A DNA stretch of 40,009 nt from Rhodococcus phenolicus. Its GTDB lineage: Bacteria; Actinomycetota; Actinomycetes; Mycobacteriales; Mycobacteriaceae. The stretch covers positions 1 through 40,009 of the forward strand of contig NZ_LRRH01000044.1 in assembly GCF_001646785.1 (NCBI RefSeq). The letters run 5' to 3'. The notes under the pieces were generated by a model. The model was not told the DNA's origin and did not search any database. It saw only the letters and a program-made list of their open reading frames with translations. Of the stretch, positions 14,861 through 27,231 are shown in pieces; positions within the stretch are counted from its first letter, which is position 1; every line of letters starts with the position of its first letter. Position numbers and translations under genes: made by a program.

Positions 14861-15799
14861 GTGACCAAGCCCTTGATCACTCACCTGCGCCACGTGGCGA
14901 TCGCGGCGCCCGATCTCGATCGCCAACTCACGTTCTACCGCGATCTGTGGGGACTGACGCACACCGAGTCCGACACCGGTGTCCACTTTCTGGCCGCCGA
15001 GGGTTCGCCCGAGCAGTACGTCCTGCGGTTGCGCAGAGCCGACGACAAGCGTCTCGACCTCGTAGCGTTCGGCGCCGCCTCCATGAAGGACGTGGACGCC
15101 CTCGCTGTCGACCTGGCGCGCAAGAAGGTGCAGATCATCCACGAACCGCGCAAGATCGACACTCCCGGCGGCGGTTACGGATTCCGCTTCTTCGACGGCG
15201 ACGGACGCGTCGTCGAGGTCTCCTCCGACGTCGCGACGCGCGACTTCCGCGCCATTGAGGAACGCGAATCGATCCCGGTCCGGCTCTCGCACTTCGTCGT
15301 CAACTCGAACGACCCCGAAGCCACCGTCGCGTGGTACGTCGACCATCTCGGCTTCAAGCTCTCCGACACCCTGTGCCTCGGGCCCCGCGGAGACTTCATG
15401 TGGTTCCTGCGCTGCAACGACTGGCATCACTCGTTCGCGGTCTCGCGCGCACCGTACGTCGCGGTCAACCACATCTCGTTCGAGATGCGCGGGGTGGACG
15501 AATACCTGCGTGGCACGGGACGTCTTCTGCGCGAAGGCATCCAGAAGGTCTGGGGACCCGGCCGCCACAAGGCCGGCGACAACACCTTCTCCTACTTCAT
15601 GGACAAGGCCGGCAACTGCGTCGAGTACACCACCGAACTCGAGACGGTCGACTGGGACCAACATCATCCGTCCGTCTACGACGTGACCGTCCCCGACAAC
15701 ATCGACCAGTGGGGTACCGCCAACCTCATGAACGAGTTCGTCGCCAAGCAGATGCACAACGATCCCGACCGCGGCGTCTTCGTCGCCCCGCCGCTCTGA
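14861..15799 (+). CDS. Type I extradiol ring-cleavage dioxygenase (two-domain VOC)
   Basis: The start is GTG 14861 behind AGGAGG, giving 312 residues, the usual size of 2,3-dihydroxybiphenyl dioxygenase-type enzymes. Two VOC modules are present. The Fe(II) ligands are probably H144 (RLSHFVV), H204 (AVNHISFEM) and E255 (GNCVEYTTE). Second-shell residues match the family: H189/H190 in NDWHHSFAV, and H236 and Y245 in GRHKAGDNTFSYF. It would open a catechol-like ring next to the two hydroxyls with O2. It is the first gene of the operon and is followed after 24 bp by the Rieske oxygenase that would supply its diol via the dehydrogenase. The ring substrate is not determined; long side chains or fused rings are usual for this size class. 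Confidence 0.9.
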   Translation: MTKPLITHLRHVAIAAPDLDRQLTFYRDLWGLTHTESDTGVHFLAAEGSPEQYVLRLRRADDKRLDLVAFGAASMKDVDALAVDLARKKVQIIHEPRKIDTPGGGYGFRFFDGDGRVVEVSSDVATRDFRAIEERESIPVRLSHFVVNSNDPEATVAWYVDHLGFKLSDTLCLGPRGDFMWFLRCNDWHHSFAVSRAPYVAVNHISFEMRGVDEYLRGTGRLLREGIQKVWGPGRHKAGDNTFSYFMDKAGNCVEYTTELETVDWDQHHPSVYDVTVPDNIDQWGTANLMNEFVAKQMHNDPDRGVFVAPPL

Positions 15800-15823
15800 T
15801 ACCCCCGTCCGAAGAGGTCAACG

Positions 15824-17200
15824 ATGACTGTCACCAACCAACCCCCCTCCACCGAGCCGTTCGCCACCCCGCTCGATGTCCTTCTCGACCGTGTGGAGAA
15901 GGACATGCAGGACGACCTCGTCCCTGCCGAGATCTTCAACAACGAGGACATCTTCCGCGCCGAGATGGAGCGGATCTTCACCACCACCTGGGTCTTCGTT
16001 GCCCACGAGAGTGAGATCCCGAATCCGGGCGACTTCGTGCAACGCAAGATCGGACTCGACCCAGTGATCGTCACCCGCGACGGCAAGGGTGGCATCAACG
16101 TGATGTCGAACTACTGCCGTCACCGTGGCACGCAGGTATGTCAGACCGACGCCGGTAACTCCCGTTTCTTCACCTGTCCGTACCACGGCTGGACCTACGC
16201 CAACGACGGCAAGCTCGTCGGCACCCCACTCATGCACCGCGCCTACGGCACGCCGCTCGATCGGGACGAATGGGGCCTGAAGAAGGCCGCCAAGGTCGAC
16301 ACCCGCAACGGATTCGTCTTCGCCGCGCTCTCCGACGACGTCCCACCGCTGGACGAGTGGCTCGGCGGCGCCGGATGGATGCTCGACGTCATCACGAAGC
16401 TGCACCCCGCAGGTATGCGCGTCGCCGGTCCGCCGGAGCGATACATGGTCAACGGGGACTGGAAGACCGCGGCCGAGAACTTCGCCGGCGACGTCTACCA
16501 CCTGCCGACACTGCACGCCAGCATCCAGGAGATCGAGATGATCGAGGGGTTGCAGGGCACCTGTGAGATCGGGCGTACGTACGAGTTCGAGAACGGCCAC
16601 ACCTTCATCGGCCACGCATGGACCGAGGCAATCGGGCCGTTCTTCACCCACTGGGGATACGGAGCGCTCGAGGGATACAGCGAGCACTTCGATCTGTCCG
16701 GATTCGACGACACACAGAAGTTCGTCGCCGAACATCAACCGCCCACCGTCGGCACCATCTTCCCGAACCTGAGTTTCATCCGGATCTTCTCCCCGCTGCC
16801 CGACGGCCCTCCGGGTGTGTTCACCAGTTTCCGTCAGTGGCAGCCGGTGGCGCCCGGCAAGTTCGAGCTGTGGAACTGGCAGTTCGTCTGGAACTTCCAG
16901 GACGAGGAGTCCGCGCAGCGTGACTACGTCGGCGGTCAGTACTGCTTCGGCTCGGCAGGTGTGTACGAGCAGGACGACACCGTGGCGTGGGAAGGCGTCC
17001 AGCGTGCCGCGGCGAGCCCGTGGATGCGCAAGGAAGGCATGAAGTTCAACTACCAGCAGGGCAACAACTCGCCTGTCGACCAGGCACCGGACCCCGAATG
17101 GACGGGTCCCGGCATCCACCGCAACACCGGCTACGGCGAACACGTGCAGTTCAACTTCCTGCGCCAGTGGCTCCGCACCATGAAGGGAGACCGGGCATGA
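15824..17200 (+). CDS. Rieske non-heme iron oxygenase, alpha subunit
   Basis: The 458-residue subunit has a Rieske [2Fe-2S] site C98-x-H100 ... C118-x2-H121 (NYCRHRGTQVC, FFTCPYHGWTY) and a mononuclear iron site D223, H226, H231 in ENFAGDVYHLPTLH. This is the ring-hydroxylating dioxygenase alpha architecture, which adds both atoms of O2 to an arene to give a cis-dihydrodiol. The ATG at 15824 follows AGAGG. The stop overlaps the beta-subunit start as ATGA, so stoichiometric coupling is likely. Downstream ferredoxin and reductase genes complete a three-component system. The phthalate, terephthalate and biphenyl groups are all possible relatives, and the sequence alone does not give the substrate. 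Confidence 0.93.
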   Translation: MTVTNQPPSTEPFATPLDVLLDRVEKDMQDDLVPAEIFNNEDIFRAEMERIFTTTWVFVAHESEIPNPGDFVQRKIGLDPVIVTRDGKGGINVMSNYCRHRGTQVCQTDAGNSRFFTCPYHGWTYANDGKLVGTPLMHRAYGTPLDRDEWGLKKAAKVDTRNGFVFAALSDDVPPLDEWLGGAGWMLDVITKLHPAGMRVAGPPERYMVNGDWKTAAENFAGDVYHLPTLHASIQEIEMIEGLQGTCEIGRTYEFENGHTFIGHAWTEAIGPFFTHWGYGALEGYSEHFDLSGFDDTQKFVAEHQPPTVGTIFPNLSFIRIFSPLPDGPPGVFTSFRQWQPVAPGKFELWNWQFVWNFQDEESAQRDYVGGQYCFGSAGVYEQDDTVAWEGVQRAAASPWMRKEGMKFNYQQGNNSPVDQAPDPEWTGPGIHRNTGYGEHVQFNFLRQWLRTMKGDRA

Positions 17201-17730
17201 CCACCACCGCCGACACCGCAGCGCCCCGCAAGGTCGACGATGCGACATACACCGCCGTCGCACAGTTCCTGGCGCACGAGGCGCGCCTGCTCGACGAAGG
17301 CCGCGAACAGGATTGGTTCGAACTCCTCGACGACGACCTGCTGTACACCGTCCCATCGCGGCAGTCGACCGAACCACGCAGCAATGAGATCGACCGCAGC
17401 GCGTGGCGCATCCGCGACACCAAAGCGCACGTGCGCACCCGCATCGCCCGCCAGAACACCGGCCACGCGTACTCCGAGGTACCGCCCTCTCGCACGATGC
17501 GTCTCGTCGGCAGCATCGAAGTCGTCGCCACCGACGATCCCGGTGTCGTGGCCGCGCACAGTTCCCTGCTGCTGTACCGCCAGCGCGGGATCGACGTCCA
17601 CTTCGATCTGATCCCGTGCCGCCGCAACGACCGGATCCGGCTCACCGATGCCGGTCCGCGGTTGCTCGAACGTGAGGTGATCCTCACCGAAACCAGCCTC
17701 AAGACAGCGAATCTCGGAGTGTTCCTATGA
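17197..17730 (+). CDS. Ring-hydroxylating dioxygenase, beta subunit
   Basis: The 177-residue NTF2-like subunit shows the family pattern: an N-terminal helix (YTAVAQFLAHEARLLDEG), QDWFELLDDDLLYTVP, the conserved THVRTRI-like segment AHVRTRIARQNTGHAYSEV, PSRTMRLVGSIEV, and a C-terminal EVILTETSLKTANLGVFL. It is structural in the alpha3beta3 hexamer and supports the active site without cofactors. The start overlaps the alpha stop and its own stop overlaps the ferredoxin ATG, both as ATGA. Confidence 0.92.
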   Translation: MTTTADTAAPRKVDDATYTAVAQFLAHEARLLDEGREQDWFELLDDDLLYTVPSRQSTEPRSNEIDRSAWRIRDTKAHVRTRIARQNTGHAYSEVPPSRTMRLVGSIEVVATDDPGVVAAHSSLLLYRQRGIDVHFDLIPCRRNDRIRLTDAGPRLLEREVILTETSLKTANLGVFL

Positions 17731-17927
17731 CCAGCGTTACCGTCGACCCGGGGCGGTGCACCGCCTACGGCATCTGTGTGGGTATCCATCCCGACGTCTT
17801 CGCCATCCCGGACGGCAGTCCGTTCGCGGTCGTCACCCGTGAGGTGCTCACCGACGACGACCTCGAGGACGTGCAGGAAGCGGTCCGCGCGTGCCCCGCA
17901 CAGGCGCTCATCCTCGCCGAGGACTGA
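17727..17927 (+). CDS. [3Fe-4S]-type ferredoxin
   Basis: The 66-residue ferredoxin has C11, C17 and C56 (RCTAYGIC and ACPAQAL). The middle position of the usual C-x2-C-x2-C motif is Tyr, the signature of actinobacterial 3Fe-4S ferredoxins that often serve P450s. Here the gene is locked between the oxygenase beta subunit (4-bp overlap) and the reductase (3-bp gap), so it almost certainly carries electrons from reductase to the Rieske centre. Most dioxygenases use a Rieske or plant-type ferredoxin, so this pairing is less common, although phthalate-type actinobacterial systems also use such ferredoxins. Confidence 0.92.
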   Translation: MTSVTVDPGRCTAYGICVGIHPDVFAIPDGSPFAVVTREVLTDDDLEDVQEAVRACPAQALILAED

Positions 17928-17930
17928 CCC

Positions 17931-19139
17931 ATGAGCAGCATCGACGAAGACACGATCGTCATCGTGGGAGCGTCTGCGGCGGGACTCGCCGCCGCAGACG
18001 GACTGCGCGAGGGTGGTCACACCGGCCGGATCGTCGTACTCGATACGGAAACCGAGCCCGGATACGACCGTCCGATGCTCTCGAAGAGTCTGCTCGCGGC
18101 GAAGGGTGACGCCCAGCCGACCCGGCTGCGAACGCCCGAACATCTGGACGGCAAGAACATCGAGGTGCTTGCAGGGCACGGCGCCGCCGGGGTCGACATC
18201 GACCGCCGACTCGTCGTAACGAACTGGGGCGAAGCGCTGCCGTGGCAGCACCTCGTCATCGCGACGGGAGTGACCGCCCGACCGATCGTGACCGCCGGCG
18301 GCGTGGCACTGCCGAGTCTGCGCACCCGCGCCGACCTCGACACCGCCCGCGCCGTGGCCGTCGAGGGTAAACCGGTGACGCTGATCGGTGCCGGCTTCAT
18401 CGGACTCGAAGTGGCCGCGGCACTGCGCTCGCGCACAGTGGACGTGACCGTCATCGGCGCGTGCGCCCTTCCGTTGGAGCCGTTCGTCGGCAGTGAGATC
18501 GCCGAGTGGTTGCGCGACCTGCACCTCGCTCGCGGTGTGAGAATGGAACTCGGCGCAGCGACCACCACGGTGACCGAAGCGAACACCGGCTACGACATCG
18601 TCCTCGACAACGGACGCGAACTGCACGCCGAAGCAGTGCTCGCCGGAATCGGTAGTGATCCGGTCACCGATTGGCTGATCGGGTCCGGGATCGAACTCGA
18701 CGGCGGCGTGGTGACCGACGCGGCCGGTCGTACGAATGTGCCGGGTGTATGGGCCGCCGGAGACGTCGCCGCGACCTACGATGCCCGCGCCGGACGGCAC
18801 CGGCGGTTCGAGCACTGGACCCATGCCATCGAGCAGGGACGGCACGTCGGCCTCCAGATCGCTCGCAGCACCTCCGAGCCGTACACCGCTGTGCCGTACG
18901 TGTGGACCGAACAGTACGGCCGCACTGTACACATGCTCGGCGAACGCCGACCCGGCGACACCGATATCGTCGTCGAAGGATCAGTGACCACAGGCGATTT
19001 CGTCACAGTGCACGGGGCCGACGACGAATTGCACGGCGCCACGATCTGCGGTCGTGTCCGCGCCCTCCGCACATTCAAGAAACTGCTGCGCGCCGGCGCC
19101 ACACTCGGCGACGCCCTCGGTGCCGCCACCCCGGCCTGA
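17931..19139 (+). CDS. Ferredoxin--NAD(P)+ reductase, FAD-dependent
   Basis: The 402-residue flavoprotein has two Rossmann dinucleotide folds: FAD at IVIVGASAAGLAAADGL and NAD(P)H at VTLIGAGFIGLEVAAAL. The conserved VWAAGDVA segment follows in the FAD-binding part, and a C-terminal dimer-like domain completes it. It belongs to the BphA4/AhpF-like reductase family and should feed electrons from NADH to the ferredoxin encoded 3 bp upstream. The ATG at 17931 gives the complete N-terminal fold. Confidence 0.92.
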   Translation: MSSIDEDTIVIVGASAAGLAAADGLREGGHTGRIVVLDTETEPGYDRPMLSKSLLAAKGDAQPTRLRTPEHLDGKNIEVLAGHGAAGVDIDRRLVVTNWGEALPWQHLVIATGVTARPIVTAGGVALPSLRTRADLDTARAVAVEGKPVTLIGAGFIGLEVAAALRSRTVDVTVIGACALPLEPFVGSEIAEWLRDLHLARGVRMELGAATTTVTEANTGYDIVLDNGRELHAEAVLAGIGSDPVTDWLIGSGIELDGGVVTDAAGRTNVPGVWAAGDVAATYDARAGRHRRFEHWTHAIEQGRHVGLQIARSTSEPYTAVPYVWTEQYGRTVHMLGERRPGDTDIVVEGSVTTGDFVTVHGADDELHGATICGRVRALRTFKKLLRAGATLGDALGAATPA

Positions 19140-19177
19140 CTTCTTCTCAGCTCTTCTATCCCGACAGGAATCCCATC

Positions 19178-20005
19178 ATGCAGATGCTCGACGACCATGT
19201 CGCCCTCATCCTCGGGGGCGGATCCGGTCTCGGACTCGGAATCGCCCGCCACTTCCTCGGTGAAGGCGCCCAGATCGCCATCTTCGAGATCTCCGAAAGC
19301 AAATTACTCGACCTGAAAGCCGAATTCGGAGACGACGTTCTGCTCCTGCAGGGCGATGTGACCAGCATCGACGATCTCGAAGCCGCCCGCGCCGCCGTCG
19401 TCGACCGATTCGGTCGCCTCGATGCGCTGATCGGCGCCCAGGGCATCTTCGACGGCAACATCCCCCTGCGGGACATCCCCACCGAGCGGATCGAGAAGGT
19501 GTTCGACGAGGTGCTCCACGTCGACGTTCTCGGTTACATCCTTGCGGCACGGGTGTTTCTCGAGGAACTGGAGAAGACCGACGGTGCAATCGTGTTCACC
19601 TCGTCCACCGCTGCCTATGCAGCAGACGGCGGGGGTCTGTTCTACACCGCCGCCAAAGGTGCCGTGCGCAGTGTGATCAACCAGCTCGCCTTCGAATTCG
19701 CACCGAAGGTCCGCGTCAACGGTGTCGCCCCTTCGGGGATCGCCAACAGTCAGCTGCAAGGTCCGCGCGCACTCGGGCTGGAGAACAACAAGCAGTCCGA
19801 CATCCCGGTCGAGGACTTCACGAACCAATTCCTCTCGCTCACGCTCACGCCGACGTTGCCGACCCCGGAGGAGTACGCGCCGCTGTACGCCTACCTCGCG
19901 TCTCGGAACAACACCACGATGACCGGTCAGACGATCATCGCCGATCAGGGCTTGTTCAACCGTGCCGTCATCAGCAACGGCGTTGCGGATCGGGTGGGTA
20001 AGTAA
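19178..20005 (+). CDS. cis-dihydrodiol dehydrogenase (SDR, BphB-like)
   Basis: The 275-residue short-chain dehydrogenase has the NAD site ALILGGGSGLGLGIARHF, the acidic GDVTSIDD segment, NAG-like IGAQGIFDG, and catalytic Ser in FTSSTAAYAADGGG with Tyr and Lys in FYTAAKGAV. RVNGVAPSGIANSQLQGP and AYLASRNNTTMTGQ match BphB-type enzymes closely. It would rearomatise the cis-diol to a catechol with reduction of NAD+. It lies 38 bp after the reductase gene and 2 bp before the hydrolase gene. The ribosome site before ATG 19178 is weak, and the next ATG, two codons on, is an alternative start. Confidence 0.92.
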   Translation: MQMLDDHVALILGGGSGLGLGIARHFLGEGAQIAIFEISESKLLDLKAEFGDDVLLLQGDVTSIDDLEAARAAVVDRFGRLDALIGAQGIFDGNIPLRDIPTERIEKVFDEVLHVDVLGYILAARVFLEELEKTDGAIVFTSSTAAYAADGGGLFYTAAKGAVRSVINQLAFEFAPKVRVNGVAPSGIANSQLQGPRALGLENNKQSDIPVEDFTNQFLSLTLTPTLPTPEEYAPLYAYLASRNNTTMTGQTIIADQGLFNRAVISNGVADRVGK

Positions 20006-20007
20006 CC

Positions 20008-21156
20008 ATGTATCGCTACTTCCCGACCAATTACGTGTGGAGCCTATCGGTCAGCATCGCGATGAACTGCGGTGGTCAGATCGGCGAGATCGACCAGATC
20101 TGTGCCCCGTTGATCGACATCGCCAAGGACGGCGACGACGCCGGTACCGAGAAGTTCTTCCACTCCTGGTGTGACTTCGCCGATCGGCTCGTCGACTACG
20201 CCGAGCAGGACCTCGCCGACGGGCACCCCCTCTCTGCCGCGGCGCGCTACTCACGCGCATCGGTTTATTACCTTGTGGCAGAACGGATGCAGAGCCGCAA
20301 TTACGGTCCGCGTCAGGACGCGTACCGCAAGTCCGTGGAGACCTTCGCGCTCGGAATCGAGCATGGAGGTGAACGCGCGGAGATCGTCGAGGTGCCGTAC
20401 GAGGGCACTTCGTTCCCCGCGGTGTTCATCCCCGGCGACGGGGAACCCCCGGCCGGTGGCTACCCGGTGATGGTGTTCTGCAACGGCCTCGACTCGATGA
20501 AGGAGATGCTCGTCAGGCTGGGCCTTCCGCGAGAACTCGCGCGCCGCGGCATCGCGACCTTGTGCGTCGACCAACCCGGCACGGGCGCCTCGCTGCGCGA
20601 ACGCGCTATGCCCGCGATCCACGACAGTGAGCGGTGGGCGAGCGCGGCTGTGGATTACCTCGAGACGCGCAACGACGTCGATGCGTCGCGCATCGGGATG
20701 AGCGGTGTCTCGCTCGGTGGTTATTACGCGCCTCGCGCAACGGCTTTCGAGAAGAGATTCAAGCTGTGCGCAGTCTGGGGTGCGAACTACAACTGGGGCG
20801 AACTGCAGAAGCGCCGCCTGCAGCGCGAAGGCGAGAACCCCGTGCCCCACTACTGGGATCACGTCCAGTGGGTCTTCGGCAAGGACTCGCTCGAGGAGTT
20901 CATGGCCTTCGCGCCGAAGATGACCCTCGACGGCGTCGTCGACAAGATCACGGTGCCCTTCCTCGTCACCCACGGGGAGGACGATCGGCAGATCCCCATG
21001 GAATTCGCCGTCCCCGAATACGAGAACGCGATCAACAGCCCCGACCGGCATTTCAAGATCTTCAGCCGGGCCGAAGGCGGTTCGTCGCACGCCGGCGCCG
21101 ACAACGAGGCCGTGCCCGCGAACTACATCGCCGACTGGGTCGCCGACCGGCTCTGA
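20008..21156 (+). CDS. Alpha/beta hydrolase related to 2,6-dihydroxypseudooxynicotine hydrolase (C-C hydrolase)
   Basis: The 382-residue protein has an N-terminal helical cap (MYRYFPTNYVWSLSVSIA, then a helical region to about 115) typical of the 2,6-dihydroxypseudooxynicotine hydrolase group, and an alpha/beta hydrolase core. The triad is probably S235 (GMSGVSLGGYYA), D326 (HGEDDRQIP) and H361 (GGSSHAGADN). Relatives cleave a C-C bond next to a ring carbonyl. In this operon it most likely hydrolyses the ring-fission product of the extradiol dioxygenase, replacing the usual BphD-type enzyme; that role is inferred. It starts 2 bp after the dehydrogenase stop, so it is translated in series. Confidence 0.8.
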   Translation: MYRYFPTNYVWSLSVSIAMNCGGQIGEIDQICAPLIDIAKDGDDAGTEKFFHSWCDFADRLVDYAEQDLADGHPLSAAARYSRASVYYLVAERMQSRNYGPRQDAYRKSVETFALGIEHGGERAEIVEVPYEGTSFPAVFIPGDGEPPAGGYPVMVFCNGLDSMKEMLVRLGLPRELARRGIATLCVDQPGTGASLRERAMPAIHDSERWASAAVDYLETRNDVDASRIGMSGVSLGGYYAPRATAFEKRFKLCAVWGANYNWGELQKRRLQREGENPVPHYWDHVQWVFGKDSLEEFMAFAPKMTLDGVVDKITVPFLVTHGEDDRQIPMEFAVPEYENAINSPDRHFKIFSRAEGGSSHAGADNEAVPANYIADWVADRL

Positions 21157-21189
21157 CCCGCCTTTTCCTCACGAGAACGAGAGTTGGAC

Positions 21190-23286
21190 ATGACCACCAC
21201 CAGTACCTCCGCCGGCTGGACGATCGGTACCGACGTCGGCGGCACCTTCACGGACCTGTGGCTGCGCGCCCCGTCGGGGCAGTCGTGGGTGTGCAAGTCG
21301 CCGACGACCGCCGACGTCGTGACCGGTGTCGTGAACGCCGTACGTCTGGCCGCCGACACCGCAGGCATCGACGTGCACGAGCTGTGCTCGCAGGTCACCC
21401 GGTTCGGGCACGGCACGACGGTGGGGCTCAATGCACTGCTCACCGGCCGCACCGCGACAACAGGCCTGATCACGACGGCAGGCTTCGGGGATGTCCTCGA
21501 GATCGGACGACTGCGTCGCGGCACGGCCGGGCTGCAGGGGCTGGAGCTGGGTGATTACCACCTGCGCGGGCAGATTCCGCCGCTCGTGCCCCGTACCCGG
21601 GTCGTCGAGGTCGACGAGCGCATCGACTCGGACGGCGTCGTCCGCACGACCTTGGATGAAGCCTCGGTGCTCGCCGCGATCGAGCGATTGCGGGAGATGG
21701 GGGTGGAGGCGGTCGCGGTATGCCTTCTGTGGTCGACGGAGAACCCGACGCACGAACTTGCCATCGCGGATCTGATCCGACGCGAACTGCCCGAAGTCTT
21801 TTTGTCGCTCTCCCATGAGATTGCACCGTCGGTCGGTGAGTACGCCCGTGCGTCGACCACCGTCGCCAATGCCGCTCTCGGGCCGATCGCCGGTCACTAT
21901 CTGTCGAAACTGGAAGAAGAACTCGCCGCGCTCGGCATGACGGCGCCGATCATGATGACGACCAGCGCCGGGGGTGTCGTCCCCGCTCGCACGGTGACCG
22001 AACGGCCGGTGTCGAATCTGCTGTCCGGGCCGGCTTCGTGCGTGGTGGCCGGCCAGAAGATCGGTGCCGAACTCGGCGTTCCCAATGTGCTCACGATGGA
22101 CGTGGGCGGCACGAGCTTCGACGTCGGTGTCGTGGTCGACGGGGTGGCGCTGATGAGCGACGAGGTGACTTTCGGCGGCGCGGACATGCGCGTACCGAGC
22201 ATCGACATCGCCTCGATCGGTGCCGGTGGTGGTTCGATCGCCGCGGTCGAGGGTGGGGTGCTGTCGGTTGGGCCGCGCAGTGCGGGCGCCCGGCCCGGAC
22301 CGGTCTGCTACGGCAAGGGCGGCACCGAGCCGACCACGACCGACGCCGACCTGGTGCTCGGTGTGCTCGATCCGTCCCAGTTCGGCAGTGGCGGAATCGT
22401 TCTCGACCGCAATGCCGCAGCGGCAGCGATCGAGGAAAAGATCGGCAGACCGCTGGGCCTGTCGGGTATCGAGGCGGCCCGAGCGATTCGCGTGGTCTTC
22501 GACAACGCCATGGCCGATCTGCTGCGGGCGGTGACGATCGAACGCGGCCACGATCCGCGGGAATTCACCCTCGTCGCCGGTGGCGGCAGCGGACCGTCAC
22601 ACGCATGGGCGCTGTGCCGCGAAACCGGACTGTCCGGGTTCGTCGTGCCCCCCACCGCGACCGCGGCATCGGCCTTCGGAGCGGGCACATCGGATCTGAA
22701 GACCACGGCCTCGCGCACCTCCTACCGGCGCATCCTGCCGGAGGTCGGTCCGAGCGACGAGGACACCAAGGTGGTCGTCGCCGCGCTCACCGAAACCCGT
22801 GAACGTGCACGGGCTGCCATCCCAGACCCGGACGGCAGTGCCGTCACCGACATCGCCTCGGTTCGATATTTCGGGCAGGCGCATCATCTCGACATTCCGT
22901 TGCCGGAGCATGTCGACACCAACGCCGTTGCGGACCTGCTGAGCGATTTCGAGCGTGAATACGAGCAATTGTGGGGCAAGGGAGCCGGATTCAAGGAAGC
23001 CGGATTCGAGATCCTCTCGGTTCGCTCGGTCGCAGCACTGCCCGCCACTGCTGTGGCAGGTGCTGCCACGGGCGAGAAGTTCGAGAAGGTCGGTGCGCGG
23101 CCCGTCGTCTTCGACGACGCGAACAATCCCGACGACACCGCCGTCTACCGGGTGCGGTGGCCGGCCGCGGGCCAGGAACTCACCGGCCCCGCACTCGTCT
23201 CGCTCCCGGGTTGTGTCGTAGTGATCCCGCCCGGCGCGACCGCCACCACCGATGCTCTCGGCCAGATCCACGTGAAAGTGAACTGA
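21190..23286 (+). CDS. HyuA-type ATP-dependent hydantoinase/carboxylase subunit A
   Basis: The 698-residue protein has the acetate kinase/actin-like ATPase fold of the HyuA/oxoprolinase family: GTDVGGTFTDLWLR at the N-terminus, FGHGTTVGLNALL, and the second phosphate motif LTMDVGGTSFDVGVVVDG. SIGAGGGSIAAVEGG, VGPRSAGARPGPVCYGKGG and LVAGGGSGPSHAWALC follow. The family contains N-methylhydantoinases, 5-oxoprolinases and the subunits of acetone and acetophenone carboxylases, all of which phosphorylate a carbonyl or enolate oxygen with ATP. The next gene, 1 bp away, encodes the B subunit. Which of these reactions is catalysed cannot be decided from motifs. The neighbouring BKACE gene favours a route through a beta-keto acid. 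Confidence 0.9.
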   Translation: MTTTSTSAGWTIGTDVGGTFTDLWLRAPSGQSWVCKSPTTADVVTGVVNAVRLAADTAGIDVHELCSQVTRFGHGTTVGLNALLTGRTATTGLITTAGFGDVLEIGRLRRGTAGLQGLELGDYHLRGQIPPLVPRTRVVEVDERIDSDGVVRTTLDEASVLAAIERLREMGVEAVAVCLLWSTENPTHELAIADLIRRELPEVFLSLSHEIAPSVGEYARASTTVANAALGPIAGHYLSKLEEELAALGMTAPIMMTTSAGGVVPARTVTERPVSNLLSGPASCVVAGQKIGAELGVPNVLTMDVGGTSFDVGVVVDGVALMSDEVTFGGADMRVPSIDIASIGAGGGSIAAVEGGVLSVGPRSAGARPGPVCYGKGGTEPTTTDADLVLGVLDPSQFGSGGIVLDRNAAAAAIEEKIGRPLGLSGIEAARAIRVVFDNAMADLLRAVTIERGHDPREFTLVAGGGSGPSHAWALCRETGLSGFVVPPTATAASAFGAGTSDLKTTASRTSYRRILPEVGPSDEDTKVVVAALTETRERARAAIPDPDGSAVTDIASVRYFGQAHHLDIPLPEHVDTNAVADLLSDFEREYEQLWGKGAGFKEAGFEILSVRSVAALPATAVAGAATGEKFEKVGARPVVFDDANNPDDTAVYRVRWPAAGQELTGPALVSLPGCVVVIPPGATATTDALGQIHVKVN

Positions 23287-23287
23287 C

Positions 23288-26732
<3,445 letters not shown>

Positions 26733-26796
26733 GGACAGCGGAGGTGAACCCAGTGGCCCGCTGGAGCATTGCCGGATTTCGCGTGTGAAGGTGTAG

Positions 26797-27207
26797 GTGG
26801 CTCTGGAAGACGACCTGGTCCTGACGAGGCGCTTGATGACGCAGGATGCGCAAGAGTGGGACGAGCCGATGGCAACGACGCGGGTGCACCAAGGTGTACC
26901 TGCGGCATACCACGGTACCGACACCGACCGCGACATCCTTAGTCCAGAAACGCAGCCTTCGACGCTGTTCCACGGCCATCCGGGTCGGACCACCAGTCCT
27001 GCAGTCCAACACATCTTCGTGGACTGGGTCGATCTCGAGGATGAACCGGCCAGCTTGGCCGTCGGTTACTGCCCTCCCACCATCGAGGGTGGACGGTCCG
27101 GACCTGTCGTACCCGGCCTGGCGGAGATTTCGGAGGACGAATACCTCCTGCGGAAACAGCGGATCGAAAAAAGGGGAGCACTCGCCTCTCCGGGGCAGAT
27201 CCGATGA
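26797..27207 (+). CDS. Doubtful hypothetical protein
   Basis: A 136-codon frame from GTG 26797 has some protein-like stretches (MALEDDLVLTRRLMTQDAQE, VQHIFVDWVDLEDEPASLAV, ISEDEYLLRKQRIEKR). The last resembles a SHOCT-like tail. No ribosome site is obvious, and the antisense frame is equally open. It could be a decayed gene. The space between the operon end at 26732 and 27482 otherwise shows only the fragment at 27232-27399. Confidence 0.25.
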   Translation: MALEDDLVLTRRLMTQDAQEWDEPMATTRVHQGVPAAYHGTDTDRDILSPETQPSTLFHGHPGRTTSPAVQHIFVDWVDLEDEPASLAVGYCPPTIEGGRSGPVVPGLAEISEDEYLLRKQRIEKRGALASPGQIR

Positions 27208-27231
27208 TTCCTCTGTCCGGCGAGCCAAAGC

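Noticed and set aside
15818-17377. 519-codon minus-strand open frame across the Rieske alpha gene
   Set aside because: It is a shadow of the codon bias of the real gene. The plus strand has all catalytic motifs, and the antisense product shows no family pattern.
17151-18932. 593-codon minus-strand frame opposite the ferredoxin and reductase genes
   Set aside because: It crosses three well-supported plus-strand genes with overlapping starts and has no recognisable domain. High-GC shadow frame.
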